17,336 bases of DNA from Thiobacillus denitrificans (GTDB taxonomy: Bacteria > Pseudomonadota > Gammaproteobacteria > Burkholderiales > Thiobacillaceae): positions 1 to 17,336 of the forward strand of contig DDRS01000036.1 in assembly GCA_002343685.1 (NCBI GenBank), in the 5' to 3' direction. Position numbers and translations under genes: made by a program. Below, piece by piece: positions 1 through 6,576 of the stretch. The notes beneath the pieces were generated by a model. The model made no database searches. It saw only the letters and a program-made list of their open reading frames with translations, and had not been told where the DNA came from. Position 1 is the stretch's first letter; each line of letters starts with the position of its first letter.

Positions 1-98
1 AACCTGGTGGGGTTACACAACTAGCCAGTTCATGAGTATTACCAAGTGACTATTTTCCCGGAGTGGGTTTAGGCAGGTTTTTTATCAGGAGGCGACGC

Positions 99-311
99 AT
101 GTGGAATCAAATGATGAGTAATGGTTCAGGCTGGATGGGACTTTGGATGGGAACAGGTATGGCAGTGCTTGGTGTGCTTGTGATTTTCGGCATCATCATG
201 CTGGCAAAAACGCTTTTCAATAGCCCTCAGCCCGCGGTGGAACCTACTGGAAAAACAGGTGAGATCGAAGCAAAGGAATCAGCGCAAAAGAAACGCGATT
301 TGCAGCTCTAG
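99..311 (+). CDS. Small Met/Trp/Gly-rich single-pass membrane protein
   Basis: A 70-residue protein of unknown function. The ATG at 99 is chosen because an excellent Shine-Dalgarno (CAGGAGG) lies 6 bases upstream; an upstream GTG at 63 has no such signal. Residues 1-19 are rich in Met, Trp and Gly (WNQMM, GWMGLWMG). Residues about 20-40 form one hydrophobic helix (LGVLVIFGIIML), and the tail is hydrophilic with mixed charge. The short Met/Trp/Gly head resembles the N-terminus of SHOCT-type small membrane proteins, but no SHOCT domain follows. It sits 55 bases upstream of the HiPIP-like gene on the same strand, so the two may be co-transcribed. The Met-rich head could bind soft metal ions or face a Met-rich partner; that is speculation. 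Base composition is AT-richer than in the genes further right. Confidence 0.6.
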   Translation: MWNQMMSNGSGWMGLWMGTGMAVLGVLVIFGIIMLAKTLFNSPQPAVEPTGKTGEIEAKESAQKKRDLQL

Positions 312-366
312 ATAATCGAGCTTGAATGTACGACAAGATGAAAAATTGATAGTAAAAGGAGCATTT

Positions 367-705
367 ATGAAAAAGCGAGACATTCCATCTCCACGCCGTA
401 TGTGGCTTAGAAAGGCAATCTTTCTTTCCGTAGCTGTGACCGCCTTGCCAGAACTTGCATACAGCGACAGCAAAGCAGCCAAAGCAAGCAAAGGCGCAGT
501 GCACTACCAGGATAATCCCACGCAAGGAAAAATGTGCGGGATGTGTAAATACTTCATTCCACCAGGCGCAACTTCCTCGGGTAAAGGCATGATGGGCGCA
601 GGCATGTCTGCGATGATGAATTGCCAAAATGGATCGTGCCAAGTGGTAGCGGGACAGATCAGCGCAATGGCTTACTGTATTTTGTATACGCCGATCCCGG
701 CATAA
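367..705 (+). CDS. HiPIP-like high-potential iron-sulfur protein, Tat-exported
   Basis: A 112-residue protein. The ATG at 367 follows AAAAGGAG. The N-terminus carries a twin-arginine-type signal (SPRRMWLRKA, residues 8-17, then a hydrophobic stretch), as expected for HiPIPs, which are exported folded with their [4Fe-4S] cluster. The C-terminal half has the HiPIP cysteine order: C57-x2-C60, then C91 in GSCQVVAGQ (compare GCQLFPGK in classical HiPIPs) and C104. HiPIPs are soluble periplasmic one-electron carriers in photosynthetic or lithotrophic chains, including the Iro protein of iron oxidisers. Odd points: C60 and C91 are 30 residues apart, about twice the usual gap, because of a Gly/Met-rich insert (residues 63-84, with GMMGAGMSAMM); C86 is an extra cysteine; and the usual Trp before the last Cys is Tyr103. 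Cluster binding is inferred from the motif only. Confidence 0.72.
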   Translation: MKKRDIPSPRRMWLRKAIFLSVAVTALPELAYSDSKAAKASKGAVHYQDNPTQGKMCGMCKYFIPPGATSSGKGMMGAGMSAMMNCQNGSCQVVAGQISAMAYCILYTPIPA

Positions 706-724
706 GCTACAACCGTAATACCTC

Positions 725-756
725 CGGAACTGGCCATTTTTTTGCTGCCAGTTCCG
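725..756 (+). terminator. Hairpin downstream of the HiPIP-like gene
   Basis: A perfect 10-bp inverted repeat, CGGAACTGGC at 725-734 and GCCAGTTCCG at 747-756, encloses a T-rich 12-base loop. It begins 20 bases after the stop codon of the HiPIP-like gene. The downstream side has only CTTTG, not a good U-tract, so it may be a weak or Rho-assisted terminator or a 3'-end stabiliser rather than a textbook intrinsic terminator. Confidence 0.5.
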
Positions 757-847
757 CTTTGAATTGCAAACTCAACCGGTGTGGATAACGGATACTCGGC
801 ATTGTCCGCTCTCTGAAAAATTGGAAGATCGTCCTCGACCCTGAATG

Positions 848-866
848 GCTATCACGTCGTGATCGC
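848..866. promoter_or_regulatory. Palindromic operator-like site upstream of the HU gene
   Basis: ATCACG-T-CGTGAT at 851-863 is a perfect 13-base dyad, extended by GC/GC on each side after one mismatch (848-866). It lies 41 bases upstream of the HU start codon, where a transcription factor could bind. The cognate regulator cannot be named from sequence, and a short palindrome of this size may occur by chance. Confidence 0.25.
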
Positions 867-906
867 TGGTAGCATGAAGCTCCCCCAACCAACCCAAGGG
901 ATATTC

Positions 907-1203
907 ATGAAAAAATCTGAATTGATCGAAGCCGCTGCAGCCGAAGCTGATATCAGCAAGGCCGCTGCTGGAAGGGCGCTCGATGCGATCCTCGACGCGG
1001 TCGTTAAAGCAGTCGCAAAGGGCGACACCGTTACCCTCGTGGGTTTCGGCACCTTCAAATCGTCCAAACGCGTGGCTCGCACTGGCCGCAATCCACAGAC
1101 AGGGGCCGAAATCAAGATTTCAGCATCGACTGTGCCGCGCTTCACGGCTGGGGCTGGCTTCAAGGTAGCGGTCGGGGGTAAGAAAGCTGCCAAAAAGAAG
1201 TGA
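907..1203 (+). CDS. hup: HU-family histone-like DNA-binding protein
   Basis: A 98-residue HU/IHF-family nucleoid protein that bends DNA as a dimer. The ATG at 907 is chosen because translation then begins with the family start MKKSELIEA; AAGGGA lies 6 bases upstream, and the in-frame extension to 859 is not HU-like. Visible hallmarks are the helical dimer region (residues 1-45), the GFGTF turn (46-50) and the DNA-intercalating arm with RNPQTG (61-66) that carries the proline wedging into the minor groove. The protein ends in a basic Lys/Ala tail (GGKKAAKKK) somewhat longer than in E. coli HU; such tails are common in betaproteobacterial HU proteins. It appears monocistronic. The alpha or beta subunit type cannot be assigned from this sequence. 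Confidence 0.93.
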   Translation: MKKSELIEAAAAEADISKAAAGRALDAILDAVVKAVAKGDTVTLVGFGTFKSSKRVARTGRNPQTGAEIKISASTVPRFTAGAGFKVAVGGKKAAKKK

Positions 1204-1206
1204 TGT

Positions 1207-1247
1207 AATAAAAAATGAGCGTGGCGCTGCCCTAAGTGGCGCCACGC
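1207..1247 (-). terminator. Intrinsic terminator facing the minus strand, just after the HU gene
   Basis: A perfect 9-bp stem (GCGTGGCGC at 1219-1227, GCGCCACGC at 1239-1247) with an 11-base loop. Six A residues at 1210-1215 lie on its left, so read on the minus strand the stem is followed by TCA and then TTTTTT: a classical intrinsic terminator for leftward transcription. On the plus strand no U-tract follows, so it would be a poor terminator for the HU gene, though it may still protect its 3' end. The structure is clear; which transcript it ends is not. Confidence 0.6.
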
Positions 1248-1263
1248 CCGCAAGACAGACTGG

Positions 1264-1539
1264 CTAGTGCTTTTCCTCTCCCAGCACACTGCGCAGATTA
1301 CCTAGCACCACCGGCCAGAATCTCCGTCTCCGCGCGAATCCTATGCTGCGCAGGCTTCCTGAACCGGCCATGGGTGGAAGCGTGCTTGGCTTTTCTGCCC
1401 CCATGCCCAGCCTGCTCGTATAGGCTGTTGAGCGCTGGGCAGCCGCCAATCCGTGCCACCCTACAGATTCATGCCACCGTCGCCAGGTCAGCATCTCTTT
1501 CCAGGTCACGCCCTCCTGCAATCGTTCGCGCAATGGCAA
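1264..1539 (-). CDS. Doubtful uncharacterised ORF in the HU-to-ftrA gap
   Basis: An open frame of up to 91 codons from a TTG at 1539; an internal ATG lies at 1494, and a GTG at 1509 directly follows AGGAGG but at only 2 bases. The product is basic and Trp/Arg-rich (for example TWRRWHE and ARRRRFW) and matches no family I recognise. In favour: its stop lies only 17 bases before a good minus-strand terminator. Against: codon use is poor, with AGA, AGG, ATA and CTA codons, and there is no clean ribosome-binding site. It may be a decayed gene or chance. Apart from this ORF, the terminator on its left and the promoter/Fur-like dyad on its right, I see nothing else in 1248-1688. Confidence 0.2.
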   Translation of the reverse strand: MPLRERLQEGVTWKEMLTWRRWHESVGWHGLAAAQRSTAYTSRLGMGAEKPSTLPPMAGSGSLRSIGFARRRRFWPVVLGNLRSVLGEEKH

Positions 1540-1545
1540 TATTTA

Positions 1546-1574
1546 TTGCAAACACGAATCGTTCTTGTTAGCAT
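1546..1574 (+). promoter_or_regulatory. Probable sigma-70-type promoter of the iron-import operon
   Basis: TTGCAA at 1546-1551 (4/6 match to the -35 consensus) and TAGCAT at 1569-1574 (4/6 match to -10) are separated by 17 bases. Transcription would start near 1581, giving a leader of about 108 bases before the ftrA start codon. A small 5-bp hairpin (CGTTG/CAACG, 1588-1600) lies at the start of that leader. The matches are moderate; the main support is the Fur-like dyad that covers both elements. Confidence 0.45.
1548..1572 (+). promoter_or_regulatory. Fur-box-like operator of the iron-import operon
   Basis: A 25-base interrupted dyad centred on C1560, with left arm GCAAACACGAAT and right arm GTTCTTGTTAGC. 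Nine of the twelve arm positions are complementary. By eye it keeps the core of Fur sites (GCAAA, GAATC, TTCT, TT, GC) when aligned with extended GAGAATCATTCTC-type boxes. It overlaps the proposed -35 and -10 elements and lies upstream of five iron-transport genes, so Fe-Fur repression of the operon is the natural reading. Confidence 0.55.
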
Positions 1575-1688
1575 ATCTATCAGTATCCGTTGATACAACG
1601 AAATAACCCGACATTTAGCCAGCCAACGGGCTTCTCCGCCCCAGTAGCTAGCCGATGGTCTCTAGTCGCCGCAGAAAAGGAGAAACCC

Positions 1689-2240
1689 ATGCGTTTTCGT
1701 AACTGTATTAATCGTGCCGCGCTGGCGGTGTTGACGGCAAGCTTTGCCACAATGGCGTTCGCCGTGGAATACCCGATCGGCACCCCTCAACAACGTTACG
1801 GGATGGAGATCGGCGCCGTTTATCTGCAACCAGTGGAAATGGAGCCGGAAGGCATGATGCGCCCCACCAAGGATTCCGATGTGCATTTGGAGGCCGACAT
1901 CCACGCCTTGGCCAACAACCCCAACGGGTTCGAAGAAGGCGCCTGGATGCCGTATCTGGGTGTGAAATACGAGGTTACCAAGATCGGCAGCAACGATAGG
2001 ATCAGCGGCGATTTCATGCCGATGGTCGCCAACGACGGCCCCCACTACGGCGACAACGTCAAGCTCAAGGGGCCGGGGAAATACCGCGTCAAATACACCA
2101 TTTCGCCCCCCTCGGCGGATCCGCACACCCATTTCGGCCGCCATATCGATCGTCTGACAGGCGTGCGTCCATGGTTCAAGCCTTTCGAGGTGGAATACGA
2201 GTTCACCTATGTGGGCGTCGGAAAAAAAGGGGGGTACTAG
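1689..2240 (+). CDS. ftrA: P19/FtrA-like periplasmic iron-transport protein
   Basis: A 183-residue member of the P19/Tp34 family (Campylobacter P19, E. coli FetP, Bordetella FtrA), periplasmic proteins that bind iron and copper for an FTR1-type importer. The ATG at 1689 follows AAAAGGAG at good spacing; the open frame continues upstream without a ribosome site. Residues 1-25 are a Sec signal ending AFA. Likely metal ligands are His66 and Glu68 in DVHLEADIHA, Met112 in FMPMV, His119 in GPHYG, and His148 or His152 in HFGRHID. The spacings His66-Met112 and Met112-His119 equal those I recall between the P19 copper ligands. It is the first gene of the operon behind the Fur-like site, and its last codons hold the ribosome site of the next gene, which starts 1 base after its stop. 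Confidence 0.88.
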   Translation: MRFRNCINRAALAVLTASFATMAFAVEYPIGTPQQRYGMEIGAVYLQPVEMEPEGMMRPTKDSDVHLEADIHALANNPNGFEEGAWMPYLGVKYEVTKIGSNDRISGDFMPMVANDGPHYGDNVKLKGPGKYRVKYTISPPSADPHTHFGRHIDRLTGVRPWFKPFEVEYEFTYVGVGKKGGY

Positions 2241-2241
2241 T

Positions 2242-3756
2242 ATGACCGGCTACGCGGCACGTATCGGGCTGCTGGCGGCGGTCATGATCACTTCCTTCCC
2301 CGCCCTGGCGGCGGAGGATGCCGATACCACCCGCCTGCTACAGCGCCTCATGGAACGGGTGGAAAAACTCGAAAAGCGAAACGCCGAACTCGAAAAGGCT
2401 TTGCAGCCCCATGCTACCGATGCAAATAGCCAGATCGAGGCGCGCCTGAAGGTTCTGGAAGAGCGTAACGCGCTACTCGATTCCGCGCTGTCCACCGAGG
2501 ACGTCAGCGAGAAGGAACCGGAACTGGCGTCACGCCTGAAGGCGGTCGAATACCAGACGCTGGATATCCAGAAGCAGGCGAAGGTCATCGACTCCATCGA
2601 AGGATTTTCCGCCGGCGCGAACTTCAGCACGGTTGCCCAGCGGGCGAGCGGCATCGATACCAGCGGCACCGAACTCAATTACCGTGCGGACATCACGGTG
2701 ACCACGCCGACCATCAAGACCGGCGACATCGAGAGCAAGCTGTTCGGCCATTTCCGTGTCGGCCAGGGCAAGGGGCTGGGCGACAAGTTCACCTCCTTTG
2801 TGGGGCCCAATGCCACCTCGTTCCAACTCGGCTCAGTAGTCCCACCAGAAACCAGTGCCATGATGCTGGCTGAAGCTTGGTACCAGGCTGACATCCCGCT
2901 GCCGTATGGCGGCTTCAAGCCCAATTCGCGGCAAACCCTCACCGTCAATTTCGGCAAGATGGATCCCTTCGCGTTCTTCGACCGGAACGCGGCGGCCAAC
3001 GACGAAACCCGCCAGTTCCTGGCGAGCCCGTTCGTCCATAACGCACTGCTGGACAACCCGCTGGCGGCCAACATCGGCGCCGACGGTTTCGGCTTCTCGC
3101 CGGGCATGCGCGTGTCCTACTTCAACTGGGGCGCAAAACCCGAGACCTACCGCCTGTCCCTCGGCGTATTCGGCGCGGGACGCAGCGCCAATTTTAGCGA
3201 TTCCTTCAAGTCGCCGTTCGTGATTCTCCAGGCGGAAACCAGCCGGCGCTTCTTTGCCGGACTTGAAGGCAACTACCGGGTTTATCTCTGGCGCAACGGC
3301 CAGGCGCCGACCTTCGTCACGGGTGAGACTGCTTCCCATCGCGGCATCGGATTCAATTTCGACCAGCGACTCGGCGACGGCATCACGCTGTTCGGACGCC
3401 TGGGTACGGGCAGCGGCGACCGCCTGCCTTTCGATCGTGCCGCCAGTTTTGGCGCCGAATTCAATGGCAGCTATTGGGACCGGGGAGCCGACGCCATTGG
3501 CCTTGCCATAGGAAGCAATCGCACCAGCAAGGACTTCCGTGCCCAATCCGCAACCGTGGATGCGGATGCCAATGGCATACCCGACTATGGCTTTGTCGCC
3601 ACCGGTTGGGAGCAGGTCGTGGAGACGTATTACCGCTTTCATGTCCATGAGCGATTCGAACTGACACCCGACTTCCAGTACATCCGCAATCCGGCTGGCA
3701 ACGCGGACGCACGGACGGTGACGATTCTCGGTGTGCGGGCCAATCTGGCCTTCTGA
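2242..3756 (+). CDS. OprB-like outer-membrane porin with N-terminal coiled coil
   Basis: A 504-residue outer-membrane beta-barrel protein. The ATG at 2242 follows a purine-rich AAAGGGGGG. Residues 1-23 are a signal peptide (ending ALA). Residues about 26-110 are charged and heptad-like (LMERVEKLEKRNAELEKAL), a periplasmic coiled coil of the kind seen before some trimeric porins. The rest alternates polar and aromatic residues like a barrel and ends in NLAF, with the terminal Phe recognised by the BAM complex. Phrases such as SIEGFSAGANFS near 118 and the repeated long strands recall OprB-type (carbohydrate or iron-uptake) porins. It is wedged between ftrA and ftrB with gaps of 1 and 12 bases, so its likely job is letting ferrous iron or an iron complex across the outer membrane. 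Substrate is inferred from context only. Confidence 0.78.
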   Translation: MTGYAARIGLLAAVMITSFPALAAEDADTTRLLQRLMERVEKLEKRNAELEKALQPHATDANSQIEARLKVLEERNALLDSALSTEDVSEKEPELASRLKAVEYQTLDIQKQAKVIDSIEGFSAGANFSTVAQRASGIDTSGTELNYRADITVTTPTIKTGDIESKLFGHFRVGQGKGLGDKFTSFVGPNATSFQLGSVVPPETSAMMLAEAWYQADIPLPYGGFKPNSRQTLTVNFGKMDPFAFFDRNAAANDETRQFLASPFVHNALLDNPLAANIGADGFGFSPGMRVSYFNWGAKPETYRLSLGVFGAGRSANFSDSFKSPFVILQAETSRRFFAGLEGNYRVYLWRNGQAPTFVTGETASHRGIGFNFDQRLGDGITLFGRLGTGSGDRLPFDRAASFGAEFNGSYWDRGADAIGLAIGSNRTSKDFRAQSATVDADANGIPDYGFVATGWEQVVETYYRFHVHERFELTPDFQYIRNPAGNADARTVTILGVRANLAF

Positions 3757-3768
3757 CGAGGAGACAAT

Positions 3769-4164
3769 ATGAACAGAAACAAAGCCGCAAACGTCATGCT
3801 CGACACCATGCCTCGGCTTTTGCGCGCCCATGCCGCCGCCGGCCTCGCCCTCGTCGCGGCAGCCTGCCTGCTCGCGCCTGTCGGAGCCGGCGCCGCCGAC
3901 TTGCCCACCTATACCGTGGTGGCCAAGGACGGGCGGTTCATCCCCGACACGCTGAACGTGCCAGCCGGCGTGCGTTTCAAGATCGTGGTGCGCAACCAGG
4001 GGCGGGACGCCATCGAGTTCGAAAGCCTGCAGCTCAGGAAAGAGAAAGTACTCGCGCCTGGCGCGGAGTCCTTCGTGGTGATCGCCCCGCTCAAGCCCGG
4101 CGAGTACGAGTTCTTCGACGAATTCCACCCGAACACCGGACGCACCCGCATCGTCGTGAAATAA
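3769..4164 (+). CDS. ftrB: FtrB-like periplasmic cupredoxin-domain protein
   Basis: A 131-residue exported protein with a single cupredoxin-like beta-sandwich. The ATG at 3769 follows GAGGAGA; it gives a long n-region before a hydrophobic core and an AGA-type cleavage site near residue 42, and internal Met10 or Met14 are possible alternative starts. The mature part starts YTVVAKDGRFIPDTLNVPAG, the usual cupredoxin_1 opening, and continues with VVRNQG, the acidic EFES stretch (83-86), and YEFFDEFHP (113-121). There is no Cys in the mature domain, so it is not a blue-copper site; Glu, Asp117 and His120 are candidate ligands. In Bordetella and Brucella, FtrB is thought to oxidise or help hand over Fe(II) from FtrA to FtrC. 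It sits 12 bases after the porin and 12 before ftrC. Confidence 0.82.
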   Translation: MNRNKAANVMLDTMPRLLRAHAAAGLALVAAACLLAPVGAGAADLPTYTVVAKDGRFIPDTLNVPAGVRFKIVVRNQGRDAIEFESLQLRKEKVLAPGAESFVVIAPLKPGEYEFFDEFHPNTGRTRIVVK

Positions 4165-4176
4165 AAGGAGTGGCAT

Positions 4177-4992
4177 ATGGGTAATGCGCTTTTCATCGTT
4201 TGGCGGGAAACCATCGAAGCAATGCTGGTAATCGGCATTCTGCACGGATGGCTCAGCGCCCGCCCCGACGCTCGCGCCGGCTTCCCCTGGCTATGGGGTG
4301 GAATCGCGGCAGGCCTGGGGCTTGCGGTGTTCCTGGCCGTGACGATCATGGATATCCAGTCGTTGGTGTCGGCGAATGCGCTGGAATGGTTTCAGGCCAT
4401 CATGCCGCTGGCGGCTTGTGGCCTGATTTTCCAGATGGTCTGGTGGATGCGCCGCCACGGCGCCGGTCTGAAAAAGGAACTGGAAGCGGGGATGGCGAGC
4501 GCCGCCGACCGGGCCAACTGGCTGGGCATTGCGGTCCTGGCTGCGGTGGCGGTGGGACGCGAAGGCGCGGAGACGGTGGTGTTCCTCTACGGCGCGGTCA
4601 AGGGCAGCGCGAATGCCGACATTGCCCTGGGCAGCGCGACCGGCTTCCTGCTCGCCCTGGCCGCCTATTGGCTGCTTTCCCGCGGCAGCCGGTTTGTTTC
4701 GTGGCGCGCCTTTTTCCGCGTCACGGAAGTGATGCTCCTGCTGCTGGGCGGGGCGCTGCTGGTGGACGGCACGGAAAAACTCGTCGGTCTGGAAGCCCTG
4801 CCGCCGCTGGCCGACCCGCTGTGGAACACGGCATTCCTGCTGGACGACAGCACGCGGACAGGCGGGCTCGTGGCCGCCTTCACCGGTTACCGGGCGGCGC
4901 CATCGGGCATGGCCTACGCATTGCTCACGGCCTACTGGGCACTTGCCCTTGGCGTGCTACTCAAATTGAAACCGATGAGGCGCAAGGCATGA
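4177..4992 (+). CDS. ftrC: FTR1-family inner-membrane iron permease
   Basis: A 271-residue polytopic membrane protein of the oxidase-dependent iron transporter family (yeast Ftr1p, E. coli EfeU, Bordetella FtrC). The ATG at 4177 follows AAAGGAG. Both family-defining R-E-x-x-E iron-binding motifs are present: RETIE at residues 10-14 in the first helix and REGAE at 128-132 in a central helix. About seven hydrophobic helices are visible, matching the family's length and topology. It moves iron into the cytoplasm, probably Fe(III) formed on the periplasmic side. The stop codon overlaps the start of ftrD (ATGA), so the two are translationally coupled, as expected if they form one membrane complex. 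Confidence 0.93.
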   Translation: MGNALFIVWRETIEAMLVIGILHGWLSARPDARAGFPWLWGGIAAGLGLAVFLAVTIMDIQSLVSANALEWFQAIMPLAACGLIFQMVWWMRRHGAGLKKELEAGMASAADRANWLGIAVLAAVAVGREGAETVVFLYGAVKGSANADIALGSATGFLLALAAYWLLSRGSRFVSWRAFFRVTEVMLLLLGGALLVDGTEKLVGLEALPPLADPLWNTAFLLDDSTRTGGLVAAFTGYRAAPSGMAYALLTAYWALALGVLLKLKPMRRKA

Positions 4993-6392
4993 ATACAGCG
5001 ACAGGGCGTATCATGGCTACGGGTTCGAACACAGGCTGGCTCGCCCGCCTGGGGCTCGCCATGCGACGCTACCGCAACGCCATCGTCGCAGCGCAATGGT
5101 TCGTGGTGCTGGGCTACCTTGTGCTGGTGGCCGTGCCGGCTTTTCTGCCCTTGCCGCCCGACCAGGCCCATATCTGGAACAATCTCACCCGCTTTGCCCA
5201 GTTCATGTTCTGGGGCATCTGGTGGCCCTTCGTCATATTGTCCATCATGGCACTGGGTCGGATGTGGTGCGGGGTGCTGTGCCCGGAGGGTGCGCTCACC
5301 GAATGGGTTTCCCGGTTCGGCCTGGGGCGCGGCATTCCGCGCTGGATGAAGTGGGGCGGCTGGCCGTTCGTGGCTTTCGTCATGACCACCGTGTTCGGGC
5401 AAATGACCAGCGTTTACGAATACCCGAAGCCCGCCCTGCTCATCCTCGGCGGTTCGACCGTCGGGGCCATTGCCGTGGGGCTGATCTGGGGGCGCGAAAA
5501 ACGGGTCTGGTGCAAGCACCTGTGCCCCGTTTCCGGCGTGTTCGGCCTGCTGGCAAAGATCGCGCCCGTCCACTTCAAGGTCGATCAAACGGCCTGGGAC
5601 GCGGCGCCTGCCGGCCATCGCACCAGCCGCCAGCACGTTATCAACTGCGCCCCGTTGATCAACATCCGGCGCATGGAAAGCGCCTCGGCCTGCCATGCGT
5701 GCGGCCGCTGCGCCGGAGAACGGAATGCGGTGCAACTCGCCCTGCGTTCGCCCAATGCCGAAATACTCGGCCATCCCGGCGCCCCCGAAAACAAGGCTGG
5801 GGAAATGAACGATTGGCCTGCGCGCCTGCTGGTCTTCGGCATGCTGGGCGTGGCGCTCGGGGCCTTCCAGTGGAGCGCTTCTCCCTGGCTGGTGGCCGCG
5901 AAACAGGCTGCGGCAGGGTGGCTGGTAGATCACGAGGTCTGGTGGCCGCTCAACGAGGCAGGACACTGGTGGCTGTTCACCTATTATCCGGAAGCGAACG
6001 ACGTCTTCACCTGGCTGGATGGCGGGCTATTGCTCGCCTATATCGCCGCCGAAACGCTCGTCGTCGGCGGCTGGGTGTGGGGCTGGCTCAAGCTGGCCGG
6101 CATGCTGACGGGATTGCCTTGGCAGCGGCTGTCCCAAACTCTTATTCCCTTCGCCGGAACCAGTGTTTTCGTAGGCCTGAGCCAGCTTACAACCTCCCAA
6201 CTGGCTGGCGAAAGGGTGATCCTGCCTTGGGCCAATGACGCACGCATAGCGCTGCTGGCGCTCGCCGCCATCTGGAGTGCGAATCTTGCATGGCGTCTGG
6301 CGAAACGTAACGGCGCCTCGGGCGCATTGGGAATATTGGTGGCCGCAGCTTTTCCGCTTGCCGCCTGGGGTACCCAGTTTTTTATCTGGTGA
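4989..6392 (+). CDS. ftrD: FtrD-like membrane polyferredoxin (4Fe-4S)
   Basis: A 467-residue integral membrane protein of the NapH/CcoG-like polyferredoxin type that partners FTR1 permeases. The start at 4989 overlaps the ftrC stop; the open frame runs far upstream inside ftrC, but that part is GC-rich shadow. Membrane helices occupy residues about 32-54, 70-90, 124-142, 152-168 and several after 278. The iron-sulfur cysteines are C94-x3-C98-P, C175-x3-C179-P, C220, and C235-x2-C238-x2-C241, eight in all, enough for two [4Fe-4S] clusters. In FtrABCD systems this subunit is proposed to accept or recycle the electron released when Fe(II) is oxidised for uptake. It is the last gene of the operon. 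No clear terminator follows in 6393-6576, a stretch between convergent genes where I see nothing else. Confidence 0.85.
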   Translation: MNTATGRIMATGSNTGWLARLGLAMRRYRNAIVAAQWFVVLGYLVLVAVPAFLPLPPDQAHIWNNLTRFAQFMFWGIWWPFVILSIMALGRMWCGVLCPEGALTEWVSRFGLGRGIPRWMKWGGWPFVAFVMTTVFGQMTSVYEYPKPALLILGGSTVGAIAVGLIWGREKRVWCKHLCPVSGVFGLLAKIAPVHFKVDQTAWDAAPAGHRTSRQHVINCAPLINIRRMESASACHACGRCAGERNAVQLALRSPNAEILGHPGAPENKAGEMNDWPARLLVFGMLGVALGAFQWSASPWLVAAKQAAAGWLVDHEVWWPLNEAGHWWLFTYYPEANDVFTWLDGGLLLAYIAAETLVVGGWVWGWLKLAGMLTGLPWQRLSQTLIPFAGTSVFVGLSQLTTSQLAGERVILPWANDARIALLALAAIWSANLAWRLAKRNGASGALGILVAAAFPLAAWGTQFFIW

Positions 6393-6576
6393 ACCCTGAA
6401 TGAGCTTTATGTTTTTCGGGTAAATCACCTCTCAACGGGTCATGGCCGTTTTGCCCTAGCGTTGCCCAAACGCTCTCCTGAGTGGGTTGGTCATCAATGG
6501 TTTAACGTAACGGCCAATGCCCCTGGCTTTCCTCAGTGAATTACGTGTCCTCCGAGGCTAACGAGTTTCCCCTGCT

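Noticed and set aside
764..796. Candidate HU promoter (TTGCAA and GATAAC or GATACT)
   Set aside because: Spacings of 14 or 21 bases do not fit a sigma-70 promoter.
1236..1571. 111-codon plus-strand frame in the HU-ftrA gap
   Set aside because: No ribosome site, no recognisable motif, starts inside the terminator hairpin and runs into the promoter/Fur-like dyad.
2833..4245. 470-codon minus-strand frame opposite the porin, ftrB and the start of ftrC
   Set aside because: A GC-rich shadow of three well-supported plus-strand genes, with no domain pattern or ribosome site.
4200..4988. Open frame extending the ftrD reading frame upstream through ftrC
   Set aside because: It overlaps the clearly recognised FTR1 permease in another frame, is Arg/Gly/Pro-rich and matches no family; the ATGA junction at 4989 gives the natural ftrD start.
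4932..5966. 344-codon minus-strand frame opposite ftrD (and a 380-codon plus frame at 5096-6238)
   Set aside because: Both are shadows of the polyferredoxin gene, whose Cys motifs and helices fix the real frame.
6393..6576. Possible bidirectional terminator between the convergent ftrD and DUF2892 genes
   Set aside because: Only short 4-base stems (for example GCCA/TGGC near 6511-6525) without U-tracts were found.
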